From Clostridiales bacterium UBA1316 (GTDB lineage Bacteria; Bacillota; Clostridia; Oscillospirales; Oscillospiraceae), in assembly GCA_002307055.1 (NCBI GenBank), contig DBTM01000028.1, forward strand, positions 1 to 22,042: DNA of 22,042 nucleotides, written 5' to 3'. Below are positions 1-7,012 of the stretch, one piece after another. Under the pieces are notes generated by a model. That model did not search any database. It worked only from the letters and a program-made list of their open reading frames with translations, and was not told where the DNA came from. The position numbers were made by a program, and so were the translations under genes. The number at the start of each line of letters is the position of its first letter. The stretch's first letter is position 1.

Positions 1-10
1 ACCCCTCCGA

Positions 11-16
11 TGTCAA
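11..16 (-). promoter_or_regulatory. Possible -35 box of a promoter running off the left end
   Basis: Read on the minus strand, an A/G-rich run is followed by a perfect TTGACA ten bases before the window ends. The -10 element would lie outside. This resembles the upstream part of a strong sigma-A promoter, perhaps for a stable-RNA or housekeeping gene, but without the -10 box it remains a guess. Confidence 0.25.
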
Positions 17-97
17 CCCCCTTTTTGTTCTTTTTTAGCCATTTTTACAGCATTGTTCAATAGCGGCAAAAGCACTTGTGAAATATGGCAAAAGCAA

Positions 98-134
98 CGC
101 TCTCCCCGCACGAACTTCACATACAGGGAGAGCG
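98..134 (-). terminator. Probable intrinsic terminator after purA
   Basis: A perfect 9-bp stem (98-106 paired with 126-134, CGCTCTCCC/GGGAGAGCG) with a 19-base loop lies about 30 bases past the purA stop. On the minus strand it is followed by TTGCTTTTGCC, which is only moderately U-rich, so termination may be incomplete. Confidence 0.5.
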
Positions 135-165
135 GATACATCTGCGGGAGTGTATGAGGGGCTTA

Positions 166-1440
166 TTATCTGATAATGATGTTGTCTCTTTCAGGGCCGA
201 CAGACACGTACTTTATATGGCACTCGATTGCCTTCTCGATATATTCGATATAATTTCTTGCGGTTTCCGGCAATTCATTATATTGGCGGATGCCGGTAAT
301 GTCCGTGCCCCAGCCCGGCATCGAGGTCATGACCGGTTTCGCGTTATCCATAAGCGGTGTAAAGGGGAAGGTATGCACAATCTCACCATTAATGTCATAG
401 GCCTCGCAGATGGGTATCTCCTTCATATATGAAAGACAGTCGATTTTAGTCAGGGCGATCTCGGTCGCACCCTGCATTCTGACGCCGTAACGCGTCGCCG
501 GAATGTCAATCGGTCCAACACGCCTTGGTCTGCCTGTCGCGGCACCGTATTCACCGCTGATTTTTCTGAGCTCCTCCGCCTGTTCTCCGAACCATTCCGC
601 AACAAACGGCCCTTCTCCGACGCAGGACGAGAAGGCTTTGACGATGCCCAGGACCTCATCAACCTTTATAAACGGCGCGCCGGAACCGATAGGCGCATAT
701 GACGCCATCGGAGAGGAAGACGAAGTGAACGGATATATGCCGAAATCGATATCACGCAGCGCGCCGAGCTGCGCTTCAAACATAATGCTTTTACCGGCTT
801 TTGAGGCGTTATATAAATACTCCGATATATCGCATATATAGGGTAAAAGCGGTGTGCCGAATTTATCTGCCCATGCCAGCATTTCGGCAACTGAATGCGT
901 TTTGGCGCCGTAGACGCCCTTTATATAGAGATTCTTCCATTCCAATACGGTTTCAAGATGCTTTTTAAACGTCTCGGGCAGCTGCAGATCGCCGATTTGA
1001 ATGCCTTTTTTCTGATATTTATCGCTGTAAACGGGAGCTATTCCTCTTTTTGTCGAGCCATATTTTGCGCCTGCTAAGCGGTCTTCCTCGAGTGCATCCT
1101 GCTCTTTATGAAACGGAAAGACGATAATCGCCCTGTCGCTTATTTTAAAATTGTCGGGTGTAATTTTTATGCCCCTGTCCCTGATAGACTGCATCTCGAC
1201 GCACAGGTGTTCAAGATCGATAACCGTTCCGTTACCTAAAATATTGACCGTATTTTCTTGGAATATGCCGGATGGGATCAGATTAAGCGCAAACTTACCG
1301 AATTTGTTGACAACCGTGTGTCCCGCGTTGCTGCCTCCCTGATACCGCACGACGATATCGTACTTTTCAGAAAGCAGGTCAATCATACGGCCTTTACCCT
1401 CGTCTCCCCAGTTAACACCGACAACTGCACAATTAGACAT
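166..1440 (-). CDS. purA: Adenylosuccinate synthetase
   Basis: Cytosolic enzyme joining IMP and aspartate with GTP to form adenylosuccinate, the first step from IMP to AMP. The 424-aa length is normal. The N-terminus carries the P-loop-like GVNWGDEGKGR motif, with the catalytic Asp in GDEGKG, followed by GGSNAGHTVV. STKRGIAPVYSDKY and TGRPRRVGP are versions of the IMP- and GTP-binding segments, and the C-terminus has SVGPERDNI. The usual VGWFD after RPRR is replaced by VGPID, marking a somewhat divergent branch. The start at 1440 is preceded by AGGTGAGAGGATT, an acceptable ribosome site. The gene stands alone: the upstream nitR unit ends at its own terminator (1558-1583), so purA must have a promoter in 1441-1557. 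I could not assign one with confidence. A palindrome, GTTTAATTTAAAC, sits at 1467-1479 in the leader. Confidence 0.97.
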   Translation of the reverse strand: MSNCAVVGVNWGDEGKGRMIDLLSEKYDIVVRYQGGSNAGHTVVNKFGKFALNLIPSGIFQENTVNILGNGTVIDLEHLCVEMQSIRDRGIKITPDNFKISDRAIIVFPFHKEQDALEEDRLAGAKYGSTKRGIAPVYSDKYQKKGIQIGDLQLPETFKKHLETVLEWKNLYIKGVYGAKTHSVAEMLAWADKFGTPLLPYICDISEYLYNASKAGKSIMFEAQLGALRDIDFGIYPFTSSSSPMASYAPIGSGAPFIKVDEVLGIVKAFSSCVGEGPFVAEWFGEQAEELRKISGEYGAATGRPRRVGPIDIPATRYGVRMQGATEIALTKIDCLSYMKEIPICEAYDINGEIVHTFPFTPLMDNAKPVMTSMPGWGTDITGIRQYNELPETARNYIEYIEKAIECHIKYVSVGPERDNIIIR

Positions 1441-1557
1441 AATCCTCTCACCTTTCGCGTTTAGCTGTTTAATTTAAACCGGTTTTGCAACAAAATTGAT
1501 TTTACATTATATTAATGATGAAGTCAATTTTGCGGGAAAATAAAGCACCGATAAAAT

Positions 1558-1583
1558 AGGCCGAGTTGTCATACACTCGGCCT
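1558..1583 (-). terminator. Terminator of the glnA-nitR unit
   Basis: A perfect 9-bp stem (AGGCCGAGT/ACTCGGCCT) with an 8-base loop lies 22 bases past the nitR stop and is followed on the minus strand by ATTTTAT. It separates the nitrogen unit from purA. Confidence 0.75.
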
Positions 1584-1605
1584 GTCCATATGATTCCAAA
1601 GCGAG

Positions 1606-2142
1606 CTAACTATACGTCTCGATTATCAGTCTGGCTGTTTCCGCAGCTTTTGCGCCGGTGTCCATGCTTCTTCGCTGGATAAACCGGTGTGCTTCCTGTT
1701 CCGTCATACCGCTTTTACTCATGAGAAGCTCTTTAGCCCTGCTGATATCCGATATTTCTTTCTCGGTCCTGCGGGGCGGCGCAGATTTGTAATGCTTTTC
1801 CTGCATCTGAACAAGCATTCTTATCGTGGAAACAAGATCGCCCCTTGAAAACGGTGTCGGCAGTTTAAAAACATTATCATTTCCGCATAATTCCAGCTGC
1901 TGCGGGGGTGCTATAGCCAAAATCATCGCTTGACTTCCCAGGTCATAAGCCAAATCTGCCGCCGTCATTTCGGCAAGCTTGAAGCCGCAGATAACGATTC
2001 CGCCGCTCATTTTTCTGACTGCTCTGATTGCTTCTCCGCCGGATTTACAGCTGACTCTGACGGTGATGCCGCTCGCTTCAAGCATGTCGCAGATGCGTTT
2101 TCTGTTGTTTTCGTTTTCAAATGCGACAATGATATTCTCCAT
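1606..2142 (-). CDS. nitR: NitR-like ANTAR-domain antiterminator with a degenerate receiver
   Basis: A 178-aa two-domain protein. Residues about 1-110 have the pattern of a response-regulator receiver, including a KLP motif at the end of beta-5 (FKLPTPFS). The phosphoacceptor position reads IVICGFKL, with Gly where Asp is expected, and the N-terminal acidic pair is not evident. Residues about 124-175 form an ANTAR domain (SRAKELLMSKSGMTEQEAHRFIQ...AETARLII), a family that binds two-hexaloop RNA motifs and prevents transcription termination. It lies 60 bases downstream of glnA on the same strand. From memory, the same glnA-nitR order occurs in solventogenic clostridia, where NitR is linked to nitrogen control. 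The start is set by GGAGGTGATGCT directly ahead of the ATG. The likely targets are leaders of nitrogen genes, including possibly glnA itself. The symbol is assigned by context and domain type. Confidence 0.85.
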   Translation of the reverse strand: MENIIVAFENENNRKRICDMLEASGITVRVSCKSGGEAIRAVRKMSGGIVICGFKLAEMTAADLAYDLGSQAMILAIAPPQQLELCGNDNVFKLPTPFSRGDLVSTIRMLVQMQEKHYKSAPPRRTEKEISDISRAKELLMSKSGMTEQEAHRFIQRRSMDTGAKAAETARLIIETYS

Positions 2143-2202
2143 AGCATCACCTCCATTTGGACAGCGCTGAAATTTGTTCAGTTATTTGTGACTATTAATT
2201 AA

Positions 2203-3534
2203 TCAATACGCGACAAAGTATTTCTCGATTTCCCAGTTGCTGACTCTTGTGCGGTATTCGTCCCATTCCGCCTCTTTGCCTATAATATACTGTGTCAGCA
2301 CATGCTCGCCGAGCGTTTTTTTAATCAGTTCATCTTTTTTTAGCTCGCATATTGCTTCTTCAAGCGAACCGGGGAGGCTGGTTATACCATTTTTCTCCCG
2401 CGCCTCAGCGCCCATCTTAAAGATATTTTCCGTGACCTCCGCAGGAGGTGTCAAACCCTTTTCGATCCCGTCAAGACCGGCTGCCAGGCAAACAGCGAGT
2501 GTGAGATAGGGGTTGCAGGCAGGATCCGGGTTCCGAAGCTCAACGCGGGTGCTCTGCCCGCGCGCAGCCGGTATACGGATGAGCGCGCTGCGATTGCTGG
2601 CCGACCATGCTAAATAGCAGGGTGCTTCATAACCCGGGACGAGTCTTTTATACGAGTTGACGAGCGGATTGGTGATGGCGCACATACTCCGGACGTGCAT
2701 CAACAGACCTGCTATGAAGCTGTAAGCTTCTCGGGACAGCCCCTTTTTTCCGTTTTCATCGTAAAACACGTTCTTCCCATCACGGAAAAGCGACATATTG
2801 GTGTGCATACCCGACCCGTTAATTCCGTATATGGGCTTGGGCATGAAGGTCGCGTGCTGACCGTTTTTCTGTGCCAGTGTTTTGACCGCCAGCTTAAATG
2901 TCATGATATTGTCAGCGGCTTTAAGCGCCTCGGCATATTTGAAGTCAATTTCATGCTGACCTGCCGCCACCTCATGGTGTGAGGCTTCTATCTCAAACCC
3001 CATATCCTCAAGAGACATGCAAATTTCGCGCCGGGTACCCTCTCCGCGGTCCAGCGGGCCCAGGTCAAAATATCCGGCCTCGTCATCTGTTTTAGTAATT
3101 GCGTTACCCGATTCATCGGTCTGGAAGAGGAAAAACTCGCATTCCGGGCCGACATTGAACGAATACCCCATATCATTAGCCCTATTTAATACGCGTCTGA
3201 GGACATAGCGGGGGTCTCCGACAAAAGGTGTACCATCCGGGTTGTAGACGTCGCAGATGAGTCTGGCGACCTTCCCGTATTGCGGCCGCCAGGGAAGAAT
3301 CGCAAAGCTGTCCAGGTCGGGATATAGATATTGGTCTGATTCCTGTATGCGAACAAAACCCTCTATGGAGCTCCCGTCGATCATGATCTGGTTATTGACC
3401 GCCTTTTCAATCTGCGATGCCGTGATTGCAACATTTTTTAGCTGCCCGAAAATATCGGTAAACTGCATGCGGATGAATTTTATATCATCTTCACCAACCA
3501 TTGATACGATATCTTCTTTCGTATATTTGCTCAT
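2203..3534 (-). CDS. glnA: Glutamine synthetase type I (alpha subtype)
   Basis: Makes glutamine from glutamate, ammonia and ATP as a cytosolic dodecamer, and is the main ammonia-assimilating enzyme. The 443-aa length from the chosen start equals the GSI-alpha norm. Visible family motifs are IDGSSIEGFVRI near residue 55, the metal and glutamate-site region NGSGMHTNMSLF, the nucleotide-site KRLVPGYEAPCYLAWSA, and the catalytic-loop region RIPAARGQSTRVELRNPDP. The arginine in EGFVRI corresponds to the residue tied to glutamine feedback in Bacillus GS. The start at 3534 is chosen because AGAGGAG lies at good distance ahead. The open frame runs 12 codons further upstream, but that stretch would contain the ribosome site. 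A consensus sigma-A promoter lies about 200 bases upstream, leaving a long leader, and nitR follows in the same transcript. Confidence 0.98.
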   Translation of the reverse strand: MSKYTKEDIVSMVGEDDIKFIRMQFTDIFGQLKNVAITASQIEKAVNNQIMIDGSSIEGFVRIQESDQYLYPDLDSFAILPWRPQYGKVARLICDVYNPDGTPFVGDPRYVLRRVLNRANDMGYSFNVGPECEFFLFQTDESGNAITKTDDEAGYFDLGPLDRGEGTRREICMSLEDMGFEIEASHHEVAAGQHEIDFKYAEALKAADNIMTFKLAVKTLAQKNGQHATFMPKPIYGINGSGMHTNMSLFRDGKNVFYDENGKKGLSREAYSFIAGLLMHVRSMCAITNPLVNSYKRLVPGYEAPCYLAWSASNRSALIRIPAARGQSTRVELRNPDPACNPYLTLAVCLAAGLDGIEKGLTPPAEVTENIFKMGAEAREKNGITSLPGSLEEAICELKKDELIKKTLGEHVLTQYIIGKEAEWDEYRTRVSNWEIEKYFVAY

Positions 3535-3714
3535 AATTCGTCTCCTCTCGGATTTTAATGATTTGGCCACTGAAGCCGCAGCGATATATACCGATTAATA
3601 TAGTTAGTATTTGCATTAAATTCCATATAAAATACGGATTAAACTCGCCGCTCCTTGCCGCGCCGGATGATCTGCGCGGAAATAAACGAAAAGAGCAGCG
3701 GAAACCTTCGTTTT

Positions 3715-3732
3715 AAAAGCCCCTTTGCCCTT
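3715..3732 (-). promoter_or_regulatory. Hexaloop hairpin at the 5' end of the glnA leader, possible half of an ANTAR site
   Basis: On the minus strand, AAGGGC pairs with GCUUUU (six pairs, two of them G-U) around the six-base loop AAAGGG. Loop position 1 is A and position 4 is G, which is the signature of ANTAR-recognised hexaloops. It starts within about six bases of the predicted transcription start. I did not find a convincing second hexaloop, so the assignment is tentative. Confidence 0.35.
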
Positions 3733-3744
3733 TTTGATACCTGA

Positions 3745-3774
3745 ATTATACTGCGCCGGATAGGACCGTGTCAA
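3745..3774 (-). promoter_or_regulatory. Sigma-A promoter of glnA
   Basis: On the minus strand, TTGACA (3774-3769), an 18-base spacer and TATAAT (3750-3745). Both boxes are perfect consensus. The predicted start is near 3738, giving a leader of about 200 bases before the glnA ATG. Confidence 0.85.
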
Positions 3775-3786
3775 TGATGATGTTGT

Positions 3787-3837
3787 TCATTCTACAAAAA
3801 TATAGCTTTTAATTTTGTTTATTATGGCCATTTTCAT
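3787..3837 (-). CDS. Possible 16-residue peptide ORF with a strong ribosome site
   Basis: A minus-strand ATG at 3837 is preceded by GGAGGAG with a seven-base spacer, among the best ribosome sites in the window. It opens a 16-codon frame (MKMAIINKIKSYIFVE) ending in TGA, 12 bases before the glnA -35 box. The peptide is basic with hydrophobic ends. I see no convincing promoter ahead of it and no terminator after it, and the function is unknown. It could be a real microprotein, a remnant of a lost gene, or chance. The rest of the 426-base pyrG-glnA gap holds the two divergent promoters and the glnA leader. Confidence 0.3.
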   Translation of the reverse strand: MKMAIINKIKSYIFVE

Positions 3838-3887
3838 TGCCCGTCTCCTCCATAAAAATACAAGTCGGCTTATATCTGCAGGGCCTA

Positions 3888-3916
3888 TTGACAACCATAG
3901 TGACCAATGTTAAGAT
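3888..3916 (+). promoter_or_regulatory. Sigma-A promoter of pyrG
   Basis: TTGACA (3888-3893), a 17-base spacer, and TAAGAT (3911-3916). The predicted start is near 3923, leaving a leader of roughly 40 bases. That leader has no GGGC start run and no attenuator hairpin, so the reiterative-transcription control known for Bacillus pyrG is not seen here. Confidence 0.75.
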
Positions 3917-3960
3917 ACACTATTATTGTTTAAATTTTGTGTGTGAAGGAAGGGGATAAA

Positions 3961-5598
3961 ATGGTTACAAAACATATATTTGTTACCGGCGGTGTCGTTT
4001 CAGGGCTTGGTAAGGGCATATGTGCCGCGTCTTTAGGCAGGCTCTTAAAGCAGCGGGGGCTACGTGTCACGCTCCAGAAATTTGACCCTTACATCAACGT
4101 TGATCCTGGTACGATGAGTCCCTACCAGCACGGCGAGGTATTTGTCACCGATGATGGTGCCGAAACAGACCTTGACCTCGGTCATTATGAACGTTTTGTT
4201 GACGAGAGCCTGACCGGCGACTCCAGTGTCAGCTCCGGCAAAATCTATTGGACAGTGCTCAACCGCGAGCGCAGCGGTGATTATTTAGGGCGCACAGTAC
4301 AGATCATACCTCACATTACAGATGAAATTAAAGCACGTATTTACAGCCTTGATACAGGCGATTTGGATGTTGTCATTACGGAGATCGGCGGCACGGTCGG
4401 TGATATCGAGAGCCAGCCCTATCTCGAGGCTATACGCCAGGTTGCAAATGAGAAGGGCAGAGAAAACGTGCTTTTTATACATGTTTCCTTGATTGTGCAG
4501 ATTCCCGGTTCGGACGAGCTCAAGAGCAAACCAACGCAGCATTCCGTCAAGGAGCTATTAAGTGTCGGAATTCAGCCGGACATTATCGTCTGCCGGAGCG
4601 ACCTCCCAATTACTCAGAACATTCGTTATAAGATATCGCTGTTTTGCAATATTGAAGCGGACTGTGTTATTCAAAATGCCACCGCGTCCTGCCTATATGA
4701 GGTACCGCTCCTCTTAGCCAGGGAAGGCCTTGACCGTGTCGTATGCCGGAAGCTCGGTCTCAATGCCGTGCCGATGCCGGATCTTGCAGAGTGGACCGCC
4801 ATGGTAGAGCGCGTAAAACACGCGTCAAAGAACGTGACAATCGCTCTCGTCGGCAAATACACGCAGCTGCATGACGCTTATCTCAGTATTGTAGAAGCGC
4901 TCAGTCACGCCGGAACAGAAAACGATGCCATTATTACAATTCGATGGGTTGACTCAGAGGAAGTAACGGATGAAAACGTTTTCACCATTCTGGAAGGCTG
5001 TCACGGTATTCTTGTTCCGGGCGGATTTGGAGACCGTGGCATTGAGGGCATGATATCGGCGGTCAAATATGCCCGCGAAAATAACATCCCTTATTTCGGC
5101 ATCTGCTTGGGCATGCAAATGGCCGTCATTGAATTTGCACGCCATGTGGCGGGGCTCGAAGACGCGCATTCCACTGAATTCAACGAGCTCACAACGCACC
5201 CTGTTATCGATTTGATGCCTGAGCAGGTAGGCGTTACGAAAAAAGGCGGAACAATGCGTCTGGGTAAATATCCGTGCAAATTAGATGCCGACAGCCGGTC
5301 GGCTGCATTGTACAACTCGACTATCATATCCGAGCGCCACAGGCACAGATATGAGTTCAACAATGATTACAGAGCCGTTCTCTCTGAGCATGGGCTGAAA
5401 CTTGTCGGGATGTCACCCAGCGGCAGTCTTGTTGAAGTTATAGAAAACCCCAATCATCCGTGGCTCGTCGGTGTTCAGTTCCATCCGGAATTCAAAAGCC
5501 GCCCGAACAGAGCCCATCCGCTGTTCTTCGGATTCGTGAAGGCTGCCGTTGAATACTGTGATACAAACGTATACGGCTCCTTCATGTTATATAACTAA
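3961..5598 (+). CDS. pyrG: CTP synthase
   Basis: Converts UTP to CTP using ATP and the amide of glutamine. The 545-aa length is normal. The N-terminal synthetase domain begins KHIFVTGGVVSGLGKG (ATP loop), then FDPYINVDPGTMSPYQHGEVFV and DLGHYERF, and includes the EIGGTVGDIES region that binds the nucleotide. The C-terminal class I glutamine amidotransferase domain carries the nucleophile Cys in PYFGICLGMQMA and the His-Glu pair in GVQFHPEF. The start at 3961 follows GGAAGGGG. A frame opening eight codons earlier (3937) would swallow this site. It is a single-gene unit with its own promoter and a strong terminator. It is transcribed toward the origin, unlike most of its neighbours. Confidence 0.98.
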   Translation: MVTKHIFVTGGVVSGLGKGICAASLGRLLKQRGLRVTLQKFDPYINVDPGTMSPYQHGEVFVTDDGAETDLDLGHYERFVDESLTGDSSVSSGKIYWTVLNRERSGDYLGRTVQIIPHITDEIKARIYSLDTGDLDVVITEIGGTVGDIESQPYLEAIRQVANEKGRENVLFIHVSLIVQIPGSDELKSKPTQHSVKELLSVGIQPDIIVCRSDLPITQNIRYKISLFCNIEADCVIQNATASCLYEVPLLLAREGLDRVVCRKLGLNAVPMPDLAEWTAMVERVKHASKNVTIALVGKYTQLHDAYLSIVEALSHAGTENDAIITIRWVDSEEVTDENVFTILEGCHGILVPGGFGDRGIEGMISAVKYARENNIPYFGICLGMQMAVIEFARHVAGLEDAHSTEFNELTTHPVIDLMPEQVGVTKKGGTMRLGKYPCKLDADSRSAALYNSTIISERHRHRYEFNNDYRAVLSEHGLKLVGMSPSGSLVEVIENPNHPWLVGVQFHPEFKSRPNRAHPLFFGFVKAAVEYCDTNVYGSFMLYN

Positions 5599-5608
5599 CA
5601 TGTGCATT

Positions 5609-5642
5609 AAAGAAGCAGGCAGTCGCAACTGCCTGCTTCTTT
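5609..5642. terminator. Bidirectional terminator between pyrG and the foldase gene
   Basis: A perfect 15-bp stem (5609-5623 with 5628-5642) and a CGCA tetraloop, with A's at one foot and T's at the other. It can end both the rightward pyrG and the leftward lipoprotein transcripts, which converge here. Confidence 0.92.
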
Positions 5643-5670
5643 GTCATTCATTTTCTGCGCCGTATTCTGG

Positions 5671-6852
5671 TTAACCGGCAGCGAATAATTTTTCGAGATC
5701 AAGCGCTTTATATTGGTTGCTGTAGGTGACGTTGAGGCTGTTCAGCCAGGTATCGGTTACGGCTAAATACATATCGTACGCCGCGATAAAGCGCAGAGAT
5801 TGATTGCCGGAGCTGGAATTCTCAATCGGGGTTGTATTGTAATCAATCGGGAGCCTGTAGATAATATGATATCCGACTGTCGATTCGACGAGTTCCGGTG
5901 TAAATTGTCCGATTTGCAGTGCCTTGGCGGCATTATCAAACTCCGTGACCATATCTCCGGATTTAAATAAATAGCCGTTTGGGAACGATGAAAGTCCGCC
6001 TTTATCCTCACTGTTTGCGTTCATCAGCTCGTCAAAATAGGCGTCAAAGTCTTTACCCTTATAGTTTTTAAGTTCGGTAAGCACCGCTTCCGCTTTTTCG
6101 CGTACCTTGGCTTTTTCGGCATCCGAAATTGGGTTCGTGTTGCCGGACTCGTCTGTTGTTACCGTCATGAATAAAATATGTTTTGCCATGATGTAGTTGT
6201 CACTGGCGGTATAATCGGCGACATCCTTATCCGAAAGCTTGCTGCCGTCATCTCCATAGAGCGCAGTAAAGCAATCCTTGGAAAGGTAGCCAATTTCTGA
6301 GAGCATGTTATAGATTTCTTTCGTTATGTATCCCTCTTTGAGCTGAGCCAGGAAGGCTTCCTCCCCGCCTGAAGAACTGACCTGTGTATCATAATCCGTT
6401 TGCAGGTCTGTTTTATCCTTGTCGCTCAGCGCAACGTTAAGCTGCTTGGCTCCATAATTAATTGCCTCGTTCTGCAGGGCGAAATTGGCGGCGGAATTAA
6501 GCACATAGTCTTTATATGTGGTTTCATCCTTCATAATGGCTGACCAGTCGGATATTTGCCCGCCCTGTGACTCCACTTGATATATACTGTAGGTGATATA
6601 ATAAAACAGCTCATCCCATTGGACATCTTTTCCGTCAATCGTCATCATAACGGTTTTCGGATCTAGTGATGCATAGGCTTTCTCGTAATTCAACGCTGCT
6701 GCTGAAGGGGATGCGGCGGCGGCGCTCGCCCCGCTCGGGGTTGCAGACCCGCTGCTGACAAAGGGTGATTTAGTCGTCTGTTTGCAGCCTGTAAATACTG
6801 CGGCTATCATAACAGCAGATAACAGCAAAGCCAATATTTTTTTTAGTTTCAT
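5671..6852 (-). CDS. PrsA-like foldase lipoprotein (parvulin-type peptidyl-prolyl isomerase)
   Basis: A 393-aa exported lipoprotein. The signal peptide has a KLKK start, a hydrophobic core and the lipobox FTGC with lipidated Cys at about residue 23. A low-complexity Ser/Ala/Gly linker follows. Residues about 65-210 look like a SurA/PrsA N-terminal chaperone domain. Residues about 220-350 match a PpiC/rotamase domain: AKHILF at its start, DKGGLSSFPNGY in the middle, and FDNAAKALQIGQFTPELVES...GYHIIYRL at the end. It would fold or stabilise secreted proteins at the outer face of the membrane. The start is set by GGAGGATCATA ahead of the ATG. It has its own promoter and shares a terminator with pyrG. 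I leave the symbol blank because clostridia often carry several such paralogues. Confidence 0.9.
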   Translation of the reverse strand: MKLKKILALLLSAVMIAAVFTGCKQTTKSPFVSSGSATPSGASAAAASPSAAALNYEKAYASLDPKTVMMTIDGKDVQWDELFYYITYSIYQVESQGGQISDWSAIMKDETTYKDYVLNSAANFALQNEAINYGAKQLNVALSDKDKTDLQTDYDTQVSSSGGEEAFLAQLKEGYITKEIYNMLSEIGYLSKDCFTALYGDDGSKLSDKDVADYTASDNYIMAKHILFMTVTTDESGNTNPISDAEKAKVREKAEAVLTELKNYKGKDFDAYFDELMNANSEDKGGLSSFPNGYLFKSGDMVTEFDNAAKALQIGQFTPELVESTVGYHIIYRLPIDYNTTPIENSSSGNQSLRFIAAYDMYLAVTDTWLNSLNVTYSNQYKALDLEKLFAAG

Positions 6853-6904
6853 TATGATCCTCCGATAATTAATGACCGGACTTTTCCTAAGCCCGGACGA
6901 TATT

Positions 6905-6933
6905 ACTATACCCCTTTTTTGTCATTGTGACAA
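6905..6933 (-). promoter_or_regulatory. Sigma-A promoter of the foldase lipoprotein gene
   Basis: On the minus strand, TTGTCA (6933-6928), a 17-base spacer, and TATAGT (6910-6905), one mismatch in each box. It lies just after mfd, so the lipoprotein gene need not depend on read-through from mfd. Confidence 0.7.
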
Positions 6934-7012
6934 TACAGGATACACATAATTTTCCTAATATTAATATTCCGGTGATAATACACCTCCGGAGCCGGCGGAT
7001 ACCCGCCCTTAT

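Noticed and set aside
1494..1530. TTGACT and TATAAT upstream of purA as a promoter
   Set aside because: The two hexamers are only ten bases apart. At normal spacing the partner boxes match poorly, so I did not call a promoter even though one must exist in this gap.
3658..3679. CCGCGC/GCGCGG hairpin in the glnA leader as the second ANTAR hexaloop
   Set aside because: Its loop is ten bases long and does not carry A at position 1 with G at position 4 of a six-base loop.
6960..7007. Small hairpins after mfd (GGCGG/CCGCC and an imperfect GGTG/CACC one) as a terminator
   Set aside because: Neither is followed by a U-tract on the minus strand, so there is no support for an intrinsic terminator.
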